Source of the DNA: Candidatus Coprenecus stercoravium | GTDB lineage: Bacteria; Bacteroidota; Bacteroidia; Bacteroidales; UBA932 | Direction: 5' to 3' | DNA length: 37,746 nt | NCBI GenBank assembly: GCA_019116865.1 | Contig: DXAW01000109.1 | Location: 1 to 37,746 of the forward strand | Part shown: piece after piece, positions 1-8,572 of the stretch | How positions within the stretch are numbered: position 1 is the first letter of the stretch | Layout of the letters: every line of letters starts with the position of its first letter | Translations under genes and position numbers: made by a program | Notes under the pieces: model-generated | Database searches by the model: none | Seen by the model: the letters and a program-made list of their open reading frames with translations, nothing else | Told to the model about the DNA's origin: nothing

Positions 1-366
1 GGTTTGAGTCATGGCGTAGGACACAGTGTCCGAGTCCGGTGCCAGATATTTGTCAGTCTCTGTTCTGGGCGATGATCTGAAAATGTGCCGCAGGTGGTTG
101 TCCGTCAGGCGCATGACTATGCTTTCAAATGCCTGTCTGTCGATGCTTCTGCGGCAGAAAGCACTGAAGCCCCTGAGCCGGTAATATTCCCTCAGGCTCC
201 GTCTTTTCCATGCCTGGAACGACTCTCCCTCTTCCGGGGGAAAGTTTGAGACCAACAGCTCCGCCTCTCTGCTCACGTCCCGGAAAAACCCGATCTGTGA
301 CAGACGGTAGCGCTCATTCTCTTTGGTGAGCAGCTCCAGTGCGTCTTCTATAGGGGTTGCCGCCAT
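1..366 (-). CDS. Unrecognised protein, N-terminal 122 residues only
   Basis: An open frame runs from ATG at 366 to the window edge with no stop, so only the first 122 residues are visible. Its ATG follows the galE stop codon with no spacer, which implies co-transcription and probably translational coupling with galE. The visible part is soluble-looking and rich in Arg and Glu, with no signal peptide or membrane segment. It contains the stretches ENERYRLSQIGFFRDVSREA (about residues 17-36) and AWKRRSLREYYRLRGFSAFC. I do not recognise a family. Position after galE hints at a link to sugar or envelope metabolism, but that is inference only. The coding call rests on the frame staying open for 122 codons and on the tight junction. 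Confidence 0.7.
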   Translation of the reverse strand, partial: MAATPIEDALELLTKENERYRLSQIGFFRDVSREAELLVSNFPPEEGESFQAWKRRSLREYYRLRGFSAFCRRSIDRQAFESIVMRLTDNHLRHIFRSSPRTETDKYLAPDSDTVSYAMTQT

Positions 367-1407
367 CTATTCAATGCCTCTTACTTTTTTCTCCCAGGCC
401 CATGCCGAGCGGAGGACGTCGTCCACAGGTGTGTCGGCTTTCCATCCCAGCTCCTTGTTGGCCTTGGCCGGGTCTGCCCATACCTTGACTATGTCTCCTT
501 CCCTCCGTGGTCCGAAGCTGTAGGGAAGATTCACGCCGGTGGCCTTTATAAAATGGTTGACCAGCTCAAGTACCGAAAGCCCAGTGCCGGTGCCCAGGTT
601 GAAGATGTCGAATCTGTCGTTGTTCCCGTCTTCAAGTACCTTGGCTACTGCGGCTACGTGAGCCTTGGCCAGATCGCATACGTAGATATAGTCACGTATG
701 CAGGTGCCGTCAGGAGTAGGGTAGTCGTTGCCGAATATTTTAAGCTCCTTGCGTATGCCGGCCGCTGTCTGCGTGATATAGGGCACCAGATTCTGCGGTA
801 CTCCGAGCGGCATCTCTCCGATGAGGGCCGACGGATGCGCTCCTATGGGATTGAAATATCTTAGGGCAATGACGTTAAGGGAGGGGTAGGCGTTGACGCA
901 GTCCCGCAGAATCTCCTCGTTCATCTGCTTGGTACGGCCGTACGGTGATGTGGCCGGCTTTACGGGAGCGTCCTCGCGGACAGGCAGATTCTCCGGGTCC
1001 GGTTCTCCGTAGACGGTGCATGAGGACGAGAATACTATGCCCCTCCGTCTGCTGTCTTCTACGGACAATTCAATGAGATGCAGGAGGGAACTGAGATTAT
1101 TTTCGAAATATTTCAGAGGCTGTCGCACGCTTTCTCCGACAGCCTTGCAGGCGGCGAAGTGTATGGATGCGGTTATGTCGGGGTATTGTTCGAATACCTT
1201 GGCGAACTGTGTCCTGTCGCTACAGTCCAGTTCCATGAACGGAATACGCTTGCCGGTTATCCGTTCTATGCCTTTGAGCATGTCGGGGGATGAGTTGGAG
1301 AAATTATCGACTCCGACCACCTCGTATCCTGCGTTGACCAGTTCGACGACAGTGTGGGAGCCTATATATCCGGCGGCTCCGGTGACAAGAACTCTGCCTT
1401 CTTTCAT
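367..1407 (-). CDS. galE: UDP-glucose 4-epimerase
   Basis: Interconverts UDP-glucose and UDP-galactose with tightly bound NAD, in the cytoplasm (Leloir pathway and supply of galactose for envelope glycans). The 346-residue protein is an extended short-chain dehydrogenase: the NAD-binding glycine motif TGAAGYIG lies at residues 9-16, and the catalytic triad is Ser129 in SSSCTVYG with Tyr156 and Lys160 in YGRTK. The length is normal for GalE. The frame is open 11 codons further upstream to 1440, but the start at 1407 (MKEGRVLVTG) puts the Rossmann strand at the usual distance from the N-terminus, and the -7 promoter box at 1428-1435 lies inside the longer version, which rules that version out. 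The gene is divergent from rpiB and followed immediately by an unrecognised gene. A related NDP-sugar epimerase specificity cannot be excluded. Confidence 0.95.
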   Translation of the reverse strand: MKEGRVLVTGAAGYIGSHTVVELVNAGYEVVGVDNFSNSSPDMLKGIERITGKRIPFMELDCSDRTQFAKVFEQYPDITASIHFAACKAVGESVRQPLKYFENNLSSLLHLIELSVEDSRRRGIVFSSSCTVYGEPDPENLPVREDAPVKPATSPYGRTKQMNEEILRDCVNAYPSLNVIALRYFNPIGAHPSALIGEMPLGVPQNLVPYITQTAAGIRKELKIFGNDYPTPDGTCIRDYIYVCDLAKAHVAAVAKVLEDGNNDRFDIFNLGTGTGLSVLELVNHFIKATGVNLPYSFGPRREGDIVKVWADPAKANKELGWKADTPVDDVLRSAWAWEKKVRGIE

Positions 1408-1427
1408 TTTTCGAAAATATTTATCTG

Positions 1428-1435
1428 CAAATATA
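1428..1435 (-). promoter_or_regulatory. Bacteroidota-type -7 box of galE
   Basis: Reading the minus strand, TATATTTG is an exact match to TAnnTTTG. It ends 20 bases before the galE ATG. No TTG is seen at the expected -33 position. It lies 11 bases from the oppositely oriented rpiB box, so the two promoters overlap within a 71-base divergent spacer. Confidence 0.6.
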
Positions 1436-1446
1436 TTCATTTTTTC

Positions 1447-1454
1447 TAATTTTG
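1447..1454 (+). promoter_or_regulatory. Bacteroidota-type -7 box of rpiB-truB-queA
   Basis: TAATTTTG matches TAnnTTTG exactly and ends 24 bases before the rpiB ATG. There is no clear -33 TTG. The rpiB, truB and queA genes follow on the same strand with 0 and 21 bases between them, so this is the likely promoter of all three. Confidence 0.6.
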
Positions 1455-1478
1455 TCGTTATTTTAATTCATAGCCATT

Positions 1479-1916
1479 ATGTTAGGAATAGCATCGGATC
1501 ATGCGGGCTTCGAGATGAAGGAGGCTCTAAAGAAGTATCTGGCCGGACTCGGATACGAGGTCAAGGATTTTGGAACGTATTCTCCTGAGAGTATGGATTA
1601 TCCGGATGTGGCACATCCTCTTGCCGAAAGCGTGGAGAAAGGAGAGGTGTCGCAGGGCATAGCTCTCTGCGGCTCGGGTAACGGAATCAGCATGACTCTG
1701 AACAAGCATCAGGGGATAAGGGCCGCTCTCTGCTGGAATGAGGAGCTGGCGGCGCTGGCCCGGCAGCACAACGACGCCAATATACTTTCGCTTCCGGCCC
1801 GTTTCATATCGGTGGAGCTGGCGGAAAAGATAGTCAGCAAGTTTCTGGAAAGCTCGTTCGAGGGCGGAAGGCATCTCAGAAGAGTCAATAAAATCCCCTG
1901 TACTCCCCTGAAATAG
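1479..1916 (+). CDS. rpiB: Ribose-5-phosphate isomerase B
   Basis: Converts ribose 5-phosphate and ribulose 5-phosphate in the non-oxidative pentose phosphate pathway. The 145-residue protein has the RpiB/LacAB hallmarks: SDHAG at residues 6-10, the DYPD motif at 40-43, and CGSGNG beginning at Cys64, the residue expected to act as the enediolate base. The QHNDAN stretch near residue 96 contributes phosphate and sugar contacts in the family. It is a typical length for RpiB. The stop codon touches the truB ATG with no spacer. The product supplies ribose 5-phosphate, the substrate of the Prs enzyme encoded at 35934-36896. LacAB-type sugar specificity is possible but less likely, because there is a single copy and no lac genes nearby. 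Confidence 0.93.
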   Translation: MLGIASDHAGFEMKEALKKYLAGLGYEVKDFGTYSPESMDYPDVAHPLAESVEKGEVSQGIALCGSGNGISMTLNKHQGIRAALCWNEELAALARQHNDANILSLPARFISVELAEKIVSKFLESSFEGGRHLRRVNKIPCTPLK

Positions 1917-2648
1917 ATGGGACAGTACGCTGTTATCGATAGGAGAACGCCTTCAGGGACGTCTCTGGAGCCGGAACTTTATCCGGACGGATATGTGATA
2001 GTGGTGGACAAACCCTACGGGTGGACATCGGCAGATGCTGTGCGTAAGATAAAATTCGGACTGCAGAAGCGCTACCGTCTGAGGAATGTCAAGGTCGGGC
2101 ATGCCGGTACCCTGGATCCTCTTGCCACGGGGGTGCTGCTCGTATGCGTGGGCAAGGCAACGAAAGTCTCAGAGTCGCTTCAGTCTGAGCGTAAGGAGTA
2201 TCTGGCTGAGGTCACTTTCGGTGCGACTACTCCGTCTTTTGACAAGGAGCAGGAGATAGACGCCCGTTATCCATATGAGCACATCACTCTTGAGAATGTG
2301 AGGGCGGTGCTTGAGTCGATGCACGGGGTACAGCATCAGCTGCCGCCGGTGTACTCTGCCAAATATGTGGACGGTGTCAGGGCATACGAGAAGGCGCGTC
2401 AAGGTGAGGCTGTGGAACTCAGGACATCGGAAATCAACATATACGGTACTCAGGTGGTGGATTTCGCCCTTCCGGTGCTGAAAGTGGCCGTGCAGTGCAG
2501 CAAGGGCACCTACATCCGGGCGTTCGCCAGGGACCTCGGTACGGCTCTTGGTAGCGGCGCATATCTGACAGGACTTGTGAGGACGGTTTCGGGAGGATTC
2601 AGCATAGATAATGCGCTTTCTATTCAAGAAATTGAAACTTTATATTAG
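1917..2648 (+). CDS. truB: tRNA pseudouridine(55) synthase
   Basis: Isomerises uridine 55 in the T loop of tRNAs. The catalytic motif GHAGTLDPLATGVL starts at residue 61 with the nucleophilic Asp67. KPYGWTSAD at residues 32-40 and the later CSKGTYIRAFARDLG motif are also standard for TruB. At 243 residues it lacks room for the C-terminal PUA domain of the 314-residue E. coli enzyme; short forms are usual in this phylum. The N-terminus carries about 22 residues before the conserved YVIVVDKP strand. The start was chosen because the ATG directly abuts the rpiB stop, which points to translational coupling. queA follows after 21 bases. Confidence 0.95.
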   Translation: MGQYAVIDRRTPSGTSLEPELYPDGYVIVVDKPYGWTSADAVRKIKFGLQKRYRLRNVKVGHAGTLDPLATGVLLVCVGKATKVSESLQSERKEYLAEVTFGATTPSFDKEQEIDARYPYEHITLENVRAVLESMHGVQHQLPPVYSAKYVDGVRAYEKARQGEAVELRTSEINIYGTQVVDFALPVLKVAVQCSKGTYIRAFARDLGTALGSGAYLTGLVRTVSGGFSIDNALSIQEIETLY

Positions 2649-2669
2649 AAATTTCGTATAAGAGATAGT

Positions 2670-3788
2670 ATGAAACTCTCGCAATTTAGTTTTGACCTGG
2701 ATTACAGGAAGGATATAGCCCCTTATCCCGCAGAGTACAGGGATGAGTCCCGCATGATGGTTCTGCACCGCACGACAGGGGACATAGAGCATAAGATATT
2801 CAAGGACATTATCAATTATTGTGACGAGGGAGACGTCTTTGTCTTCAATGATACGAAGGTCTTCCCCGCCAGGCTCAAGGGCAACAAGGAGAAGACCGGT
2901 GCCGAGATAGTCGTGTTCCTGCTCAGGGAACTTAACAAGGACCAGAGACTGTGGGATGTCCTTGTGGATCCGGCCAGAAAAATAAGAATAGGCAATAAAC
3001 TTTATTTCGGAGAGAACGACTCTCTTGTCGCTGAGGTGATAGACAACACCACTTCCCGCGGCAGGACTCTCCGTTTTCTGTTCGACGGTCCCTATGACGA
3101 GTTCAAGTCCACATTGTATTCTATGGGCGAGATACCTGTCCCTGAGTACGTGTATGTCGCACGTCAGGCAAAAAGGGAAAAGGACGGGCAGCCTCAGGTC
3201 AAGCCGACGGGTCCGTATATATATTCCGAGCCTTTCGATATAGACCGTTTTCAGACGATATATGCTGAGAATGAGGGTGCGGTGGCTTCTCCCGCCGCCG
3301 GACTGCATTTCAGCCGCGAGATATTCAAGCGCATGGAGATTAAAGGGGTTGACGCCCGTTTCATAACTCTCCATATGGGTCTGGGACATTTCCGCAACGT
3401 GGATGTGGAGGATCTGTCAAAGCATAAGATTGATTCGGAGAGAGTGTTTATCTCCGAGGAGACGGCGGATGCTGTCAACAGTGCCAAGAACTCCGGTCAC
3501 AAGGTCTTTGCTGTAGGCGCCACTGTGGTAAGAGCCATAGAGACCCCTGTGACCACTACCAAGCAGCTGAAGCCGTTTGACGGATGGACCAATAAATTCA
3601 TCTTCCCTCCCTACCAGTTCTCGATACCGGATGCAGTGGTCACCAATTTCCATCTGCCCAACTCCACAATGCTCATGTCGGCCGCTTCCTTCGGCGGATA
3701 TGACAATGTCATGAGAGCCTACAGGGTAGCCCTCAAGGAAGGCTACAAGTTCGGAATGTACGGTGACGCCATGCTGATTATTGATTAG
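2670..3788 (+). CDS. queA: S-adenosylmethionine:tRNA ribosyltransferase-isomerase
   Basis: Transfers and isomerises the ribosyl group of S-adenosylmethionine onto 7-aminomethyl-7-deazaguanine in tRNA, giving epoxyqueuosine in the queuosine pathway. Recognised by [11 protein letters not shown] (residues 59-69), [13 protein letters not shown] (202-214), [17 protein letters not shown] (237-253), [10 protein letters not shown] and [11 protein letters not shown]. At 372 residues it is about 20 longer than many QueA proteins. The extra length seems to lie around residues 162-190, a charged and Pro-rich stretch between PVPEYV and [12 protein letters not shown]. Two promoter-proximal RNA-modification genes (truB, queA) share this operon. 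The end of queA overlaps the end of ftsZ on the other strand by 11 bases. Confidence 0.95.
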   Translation: MKLSQFSFDLDYRKDIAPYPAEYRDESRMMVLHRTTGDIEHKIFKDIINYCDEGDVFVFNDTKVFPARLKGNKEKTGAEIVVFLLRELNKDQRLWDVLVDPARKIRIGNKLYFGENDSLVAEVIDNTTSRGRTLRFLFDGPYDEFKSTLYSMGEIPVPEYVYVARQAKREKDGQPQVKPTGPYIYSEPFDIDRFQTIYAENEGAVASPAAGLHFSREIFKRMEIKGVDARFITLHMGLGHFRNVDVEDLSKHKIDSERVFISEETADAVNSAKNSGHKVFAVGATVVRAIETPVTTTKQLKPFDGWTNKFIFPPYQFSIPDAVVTNFHLPNSTMLMSAASFGGYDNVMRAYRVALKEGYKFGMYGDAMLIID

Positions 3789-4995
3789 CCTGCCGTTTCA
3801 GCCTCTCTCTGCGGGCCAGGGCGGTCTCGCTCATAAGGTCGGAGACATTGCATCCCGGCTCATAGTAGAACAGGTGCTCGGTGTCCAGCTCCCGGAGAGT
3901 CTCGTCAAGGCTGTCGGTACTTCCAGCTGACAGGGTTATGGTGCCGTTGTCGTTCTTGCCGTTCAGCTCCACGGTGTCCTCATCGTCTCCGAGCGGAGTT
4001 GTCGGCGGAGGAGTGTTGTTGACCTTGATGCCTGTGGCCAGGACGGTTACGCTTATCGCACCGTCCGCCAGATGACTGTCGTCGATGTCAAGACCGTCTT
4101 TCTTGGTTTTCAGACTCTTGCCTATCCGTTTGGTGATATAGTCGTTGATGTCGTTCAACTCCTGCATCTTCAAGGGATTTGTACGGCTGTATGTGATGTT
4201 GACGATGAGGTTCTTTGCTGTCTCCACGTCAAAGTCTTTCAGAAGAGGTGAGGTGAATGCGCTTTCCACGGCCTTGAATGCCCTGTCCTCTCCTTCCGCA
4301 ATACCGGTGCCTACCAGGGCCATGCCGCTGTTGCGCATAACAGTCTTCACATCCTGCAAGTCTACGTTTTTGTAACCCGGTTTGGTGATAATCTCGTAGA
4401 TGCCCCTTACCGCCGCGTCCAGTACATTGTCGGCTTTCTCAAAGGCTGACGTCACCTCCATGTCTCCGTAGAAGTCGTACATCTTCTGATTGTCCACGAT
4501 GATTATGGAGTCGGTGTAGTTGCGGATCTCCTCTATTCCCTCGTAAGCTTTCTGAGAGAATCCTATCTGACTGTCCTCAGGGTAGGTGAGTACGGCGATG
4601 GTGAGTATTCCGGCCTCGTGGGCCAGCTGAGCGATGACGGGAGCGGCCCCTGTTCCGGTGCCGCCTCCCATGCCGGCGGTGATGAAGACCACCTGTATGT
4701 TGGAGCCGAGGGAACTTTTCAGCTCTTCGATAGACTCAAGAGCCGCCTCGCGTCCTACCTTGGGATCCATTCCGGCTCCGCCGCCTCTGGTCAGATTGGT
4801 GCCGAGCACTATCTTCTCGGGTATGGGGGAGAGGTCCAGTGCGGCCTTATCCGTATTGCACACCATGAATTCCACATTTTCCAGACCTTCGCCGTAGAGG
4901 CGGGTGGCAGCGTTGCAGCCTCCTCCGCCCACGCCTATAATCTTGATAATGGCCTTGTTCTCCGTGATGCCGTCAGGCAATATATAATCGTTCAT
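3778..4995 (-). CDS. ftsZ: Cell division GTPase FtsZ
   Basis: Tubulin-like GTPase that polymerises into the Z ring. In 405 residues it shows the nucleotide-binding GGGGCNAA start (23-30), the tubulin signature GGGTGTG at 110-116 and the T7 synergy loop NVDLQD at 210-215, whose acidic residues complete the GTPase site of the neighbouring subunit. After residue about 315 comes a Thr/Asp/Pro-rich linker, then a basic tail ending [15 protein letters not shown] do not see the usual DIPxFL-type peptide that binds FtsA or ZipA; the tail may be a divergent version. This is the last gene of the dcw operon, 20 bases after ftsA. There is no Shine-Dalgarno sequence in that gap. Confidence 0.97.
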   Translation of the reverse strand: MNDYILPDGITENKAIIKIIGVGGGGCNAATRLYGEGLENVEFMVCNTDKAALDLSPIPEKIVLGTNLTRGGGAGMDPKVGREAALESIEELKSSLGSNIQVVFITAGMGGGTGTGAAPVIAQLAHEAGILTIAVLTYPEDSQIGFSQKAYEGIEEIRNYTDSIIIVDNQKMYDFYGDMEVTSAFEKADNVLDAAVRGIYEIITKPGYKNVDLQDVKTVMRNSGMALVGTGIAEGEDRAFKAVESAFTSPLLKDFDVETAKNLIVNITYSRTNPLKMQELNDINDYITKRIGKSLKTKKDGLDIDDSHLADGAISVTVLATGIKVNNTPPPTTPLGDDEDTVELNGKNDNGTITLSAGSTDSLDETLRELDTEHLFYYEPGCNVSDLMSETALARRERLKRQANQ

Positions 4996-5015
4996 GTTTT
5001 TCGCTTTTGTCAGGG

Positions 5016-6401
5016 TTATGCTTCATTGTCCTCTTCCGTGGTGTCAAACAGACTTCTGAAAGATTCCCACGGGTTTCTGGATTTCTTTTTCGGTGTCTGC
5101 CCGATACGGGACGGTTGGCCGTTGCCCGGAGCGCCGGCTGCTGTGCCCTCAGTATCGGGGAACAGCTCTCCCGGCACCTCTTTCGGTGTGTCGGGTGCCT
5201 CGTAGATATCGTAGCCGTCATTGTCATCCGACAGCTCTTCCAGCCGGAATCCCTCCAGAATCAGACCTACTGCTGTGGATGCCTGTGGCCTGAATACCGT
5301 CTCGACAGAGTTGCCGGTTATCACGTTGCTGTCAGGGAAGCCTATGCGGACATCCATTCCCAGAATGTTTTTCGCAAGGAGCTGGATTAAGGGGAGGTTG
5401 GTGGAGCCGCCGGTGAGTACGGCCCTGCTGCGCAGCTTGTTCTTGAATCCTGAAATCTCAATGATATGCCTTACGGTCGCCAGTATCTCGCATACACGCG
5501 CCTCTATGGCGGAGCTGAGCTGTTTTGAGGGGATGCCTTTCACAGTCACGCCGCTTTCCTTGATAGTGAGTACGGTGTCTTTTGCAAACTCACTGATGCA
5601 CGTGCCCTTCTGTATTTTCAACTGCTCGGCGTTTTTCCTGGATATGCTGCATGTCTGGCTTATGTCCTCCGTCACCGAGTCGCCGCCGAACGGAATCACT
5701 GCGGCGTAGCGCAGTATGTCGGCCTGGTATATCAGTACTCCGGTAGTGCCGGCGCCTATGTCCACCAATACCGAGCCCAGTTCCTTCTCGTCCTCGGTGA
5801 GAAGTGCCGCACCGGATGCTATGGGAGTCAGAATCAAGTCCTTGACGTCAAGGTTGATTCTGTCGAATGCGGATTTGCAGTGATTAACGGCTGAAGCCTT
5901 GCCTATGAAGACTTTATATTCTCCGTCTATTTCCTGTCCGTCCATGTCCTCCGGATCGGTCTCGCCCATATGCTCGTCCACATTGTAGCATTGCGGAGCT
6001 ACATACAGCACCTGCTCGGACGGCTCGGCTTTCATTTGATACATCTCGTCGAGCATGGAATTGATCTCTTCCTTGGTGATGCTGCTGTCGGGGTCCTGAC
6101 GCTCTCTGTGAACAGTGCCGGGAACGCATCTGATATTCTGCCCGGAGATGTTGGCATACACTTTCCGGATGCGGTAGCTGTCCGCCTCAGGGACAGACTG
6201 AAGCTGCTCCCTGACGTCCTGCAGGACCGCTGATACGGCATTCGCTACCTTCTGGCTTTTTATCACTTCTCCTCTGACCACGCCTTCAGAGGGCACTTCG
6301 CTGTAGGCTATGATCCTTATGCCCGTGGCGGTGTTCTCACCCACGATGGCCGCTGTTTTGGACGAGCCTATGTCGATGGCTGTTATATATCTGCTTTTCA
6401 T
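5016..6401 (-). CDS. ftsA: Cell division protein FtsA
   Basis: Actin-like ATPase that tethers FtsZ filaments to the membrane. The 461-residue form starts MKSRYITAIDIGSSK; the longer open frame to 6494 would overlap ftsQ by about 97 bases, while the ATG at 6401 overlaps the ftsQ stop in an ATGA junction. Phosphate-binding loops are DIGSSK (10-15) and DIGAGTTG (214-221), and the adenosine motif is LTGGSTNL (329-336). Residues 385-440 are an acidic and Pro/Gly-rich linker, longer than in E. coli FtsA (420 residues in all). The tail at 438-452 (KKKSRNPWESFRSLF) has the basic-aromatic character of the amphipathic membrane-targeting helix. Followed by ftsZ after 20 bases. Confidence 0.95.
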   Translation of the reverse strand: MKSRYITAIDIGSSKTAAIVGENTATGIRIIAYSEVPSEGVVRGEVIKSQKVANAVSAVLQDVREQLQSVPEADSYRIRKVYANISGQNIRCVPGTVHRERQDPDSSITKEEINSMLDEMYQMKAEPSEQVLYVAPQCYNVDEHMGETDPEDMDGQEIDGEYKVFIGKASAVNHCKSAFDRINLDVKDLILTPIASGAALLTEDEKELGSVLVDIGAGTTGVLIYQADILRYAAVIPFGGDSVTEDISQTCSISRKNAEQLKIQKGTCISEFAKDTVLTIKESGVTVKGIPSKQLSSAIEARVCEILATVRHIIEISGFKNKLRSRAVLTGGSTNLPLIQLLAKNILGMDVRIGFPDSNVITGNSVETVFRPQASTAVGLILEGFRLEELSDDNDGYDIYEAPDTPKEVPGELFPDTEGTAAGAPGNGQPSRIGQTPKKKSRNPWESFRSLFDTTEEDNEA

Positions 6402-7216
6402 ATTCTGGAACTGTTTCTCGTCTGTCTGCCGTCTCTGAGGGTGCATACTATCTGATTGGAGAATTTCAGGTTGACCTCCTTGTATCTTTCCCATCCGTAC
6501 TCAGGAACTATCTCCTTGTAGAATGCTCTCAGTTTTGCAAATTTATATTCAATATTGTCAATTGCGCCAAAAATAATTTTCTGATCGCCTATTGCATTGT
6601 AAAATACTATGTCTCCGTTGCTCTCGACATAGATCTGCTGTATCTGGGCGTTCCATACCGGATGCCTGTCCAGCCATCCGGCAAGGGCTATGACCTGTTC
6701 CACCCATTCCTTTCCGGCATCACCCGGAACACCGCGGTATCCCTCCTTCAGCTTTACCGGGATATGTCCGGTCACCACCGGCACATAGGAGGTAAAGGAG
6801 CTGACCCACGGGAAGATATATCCGGTGTCGTCTATGTAGTATCCTCCGTTCCCGGTCTGGATTCTGAGGAGCGGTCTCCGTTGGGTGATTCGGATATCCA
6901 GTATGCCGTCCTTGGACAGGGATACGTCGCTTTTTTTAATGGCGCTGCGGTTGTCCAGCAGTGTCTCTATGTCATGCAGGCGTACTTCGCTCCGCAATTT
7001 TCCTGCCGGATTGACGGCGGAAGAGGATATTATGCTCTTGATTTCTTCCTCGGACACGAACCGGTTGACCGTACTGTCGAGAATCCGCACCGATATTCCG
7101 GTGCAGAATTCTTCAGCGCAGCCTCTTTCGGACAATATGGAGGCGGCTGTGAAGTATCCGCAGAAGATCAGTACGGCAAGAGCCAGAAGTATGTATGTGA
7201 CAATCTTTTTAAGCAT
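6398..7216 (-). CDS. ftsQ: Cell division protein FtsQ
   Basis: Bitopic divisome protein that bridges cytoplasmic and periplasmic division proteins. In 272 residues it has a single N-terminal membrane segment (about 5-27, ILLALAVLIFCGYFTAASIL), a POTRA-like region with the pattern VSLSKDGILDIRITQRRPLLRI, and the beta domain containing GYYIDDTGYIFP. The similarity level of FtsQ proteins is low, but these patterns and the place between murC and ftsA make the call secure. It overlaps murC by 8 bases and ftsA by 4. The first residues after the membrane carry two Cys (RGCAEEFC), which could form a short periplasmic disulfide. Confidence 0.9.
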   Translation of the reverse strand: MLKKIVTYILLALAVLIFCGYFTAASILSERGCAEEFCTGISVRILDSTVNRFVSEEEIKSIISSSAVNPAGKLRSEVRLHDIETLLDNRSAIKKSDVSLSKDGILDIRITQRRPLLRIQTGNGGYYIDDTGYIFPWVSSFTSYVPVVTGHIPVKLKEGYRGVPGDAGKEWVEQVIALAGWLDRHPVWNAQIQQIYVESNGDIVFYNAIGDQKIIFGAIDNIEYKFAKLRAFYKEIVPEYGWERYKEVNLKFSNQIVCTLRDGRQTRNSSRI

Positions 7217-8567
7217 ATTTCTCTTTAAGCAGTGTCTCTATGGGACCTGTAAGACGGTCGATGTCCCCGGCCCCGAAGGTCACGAGTACGTCGGTGTCGG
7301 TCTCCTGAATTTCCTGAAGAAGCTCCTGTTTCCCTATGAGTTTTTTGTCAGGGATGGTGATGCGCTCCAGTATCATTTCAGACGAGACCCCGGGTATCGG
7401 CTTTTCTCTGGCCGGATAAATGGGCAGGAGTATTACAGAGTCAAGCCGGCTGAGAGCCGCGGCGAAGTCATTGAAAAAGTCCCTTGTCCTCGTGTACAGG
7501 TGGGGTTGGAAGATACCGCGGATTTTCCTGCCGGGATAGACCTGCCGGATGGAGGCGATGGTGGCCGCTATCTCGGCAGGATGATGTGCGTAGTCGTCTA
7601 TGTATGTGTGCCCCGGGATGTTGAGACGGATATCGAACCGGCGTACAACTCCCCTGAAGGAGGATACGGCAAGGATGACTTTCTCTTGAGGAACTCCGTG
7701 CAGCAGGGCCATTGCGGCTGCGGCAGTGGCGTTCTCGATATTCACCAGACCTGGTACGCCGGCATGGAAGCCCTTGATGGCTCCGTCCGGAGTGTTTAGT
7801 GTGAAGAACATTCTTCCCATATCGTCCGAGGTGATGTCGCTGGCGTGGAAGTCTCCTCCCTCTCCGTAGGTGACGATTCCGGCTTTTACTCCCGCCTGGC
7901 GGAACCGGTCTTCCAGACCTTTTTTAATTACCAGATATTTCTCCGTCTGTAGTCCGAACTGTACGAATGTGCGCCGCAGGTCGTCAATGTCCGAATATAT
8001 GTCCAGATGGTCGGCGTCCATGGAAGTCACCACTGCGGCTTCGGGATGAAGATGCAGGAAGGAACGGTCGAACTCATCGGCCTCTGCTACTACGATGTCG
8101 CTGTCAGACAGCAGCATGTTGGTGCCGTAATTTTTGGAAATGCCGCCCAGAAATGCTGTGCAGCCTTCTCCTGATTCGGTGAGAATATGGGCCAGCATCG
8201 TGCTGGTGGTGGTCTTTCCGTGTGTCCCCGAGACAGCGAGGCATGTCTTTCCGGAGGCTATCTCACCGAGGGCTTCCGCCCTTTTTATGATGCGGTATCC
8301 GTGTTCACGGACGTAGGTCATTTCGGGCATGTCCCCGGGTACGGCCGGAGTATAGATGACGAGGGTACTGTCCGCAGGCTTGGGAACGAGGTTGATGTCC
8401 GCCTCGAAATGGACGGGAATGCCTTCTTTCTCAAGCGCACCGGTAATTGCGGACGGGGTCCTGTCGTATCCTGACACATTGAATCCGGCATGGCGGAACC
8501 ACCGGGCCAGGGCACTCATTCCGATGCCTCCGATACCTATGAAATATACATTGCTGTAAGTGGCCAT
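7209..8567 (-). CDS. murC: UDP-N-acetylmuramate--L-alanine ligase
   Basis: Cytoplasmic ATP-dependent ligase that adds L-Ala, the first residue of the stem peptide. The 452-residue protein has GIGGIGMS at 11-18 (UDP-MurNAc binding), the Mur ligase ATP loop GTHGKTT at 114-120, and the later VAEADEFDRSFLHL and DYAHHPAEI motifs typical of MurC. Length is normal. Five bases separate it from the upstream murG; at its end it overlaps ftsQ by 8 bases. Confidence 0.96.
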   Translation of the reverse strand: MATYSNVYFIGIGGIGMSALARWFRHAGFNVSGYDRTPSAITGALEKEGIPVHFEADINLVPKPADSTLVIYTPAVPGDMPEMTYVREHGYRIIKRAEALGEIASGKTCLAVSGTHGKTTTSTMLAHILTESGEGCTAFLGGISKNYGTNMLLSDSDIVVAEADEFDRSFLHLHPEAAVVTSMDADHLDIYSDIDDLRRTFVQFGLQTEKYLVIKKGLEDRFRQAGVKAGIVTYGEGGDFHASDITSDDMGRMFFTLNTPDGAIKGFHAGVPGLVNIENATAAAAMALLHGVPQEKVILAVSSFRGVVRRFDIRLNIPGHTYIDDYAHHPAEIAATIASIRQVYPGRKIRGIFQPHLYTRTRDFFNDFAAALSRLDSVILLPIYPAREKPIPGVSSEMILERITIPDKKLIGKQELLQEIQETDTDVLVTFGAGDIDRLTGPIETLLKEKYA

Positions 8568-8572
8568 ATCTG

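Noticed and set aside
1408-1440. Eleven-codon N-terminal extension of GalE
   Set aside because: It would place the promoter box of galE inside the coding sequence and adds residues not usual in the family.
2640-3389. Open frame of 249 codons antisense to queA and the end of truB
   Set aside because: queA is intact on the plus strand with all its motifs; the antisense product is not family-like.
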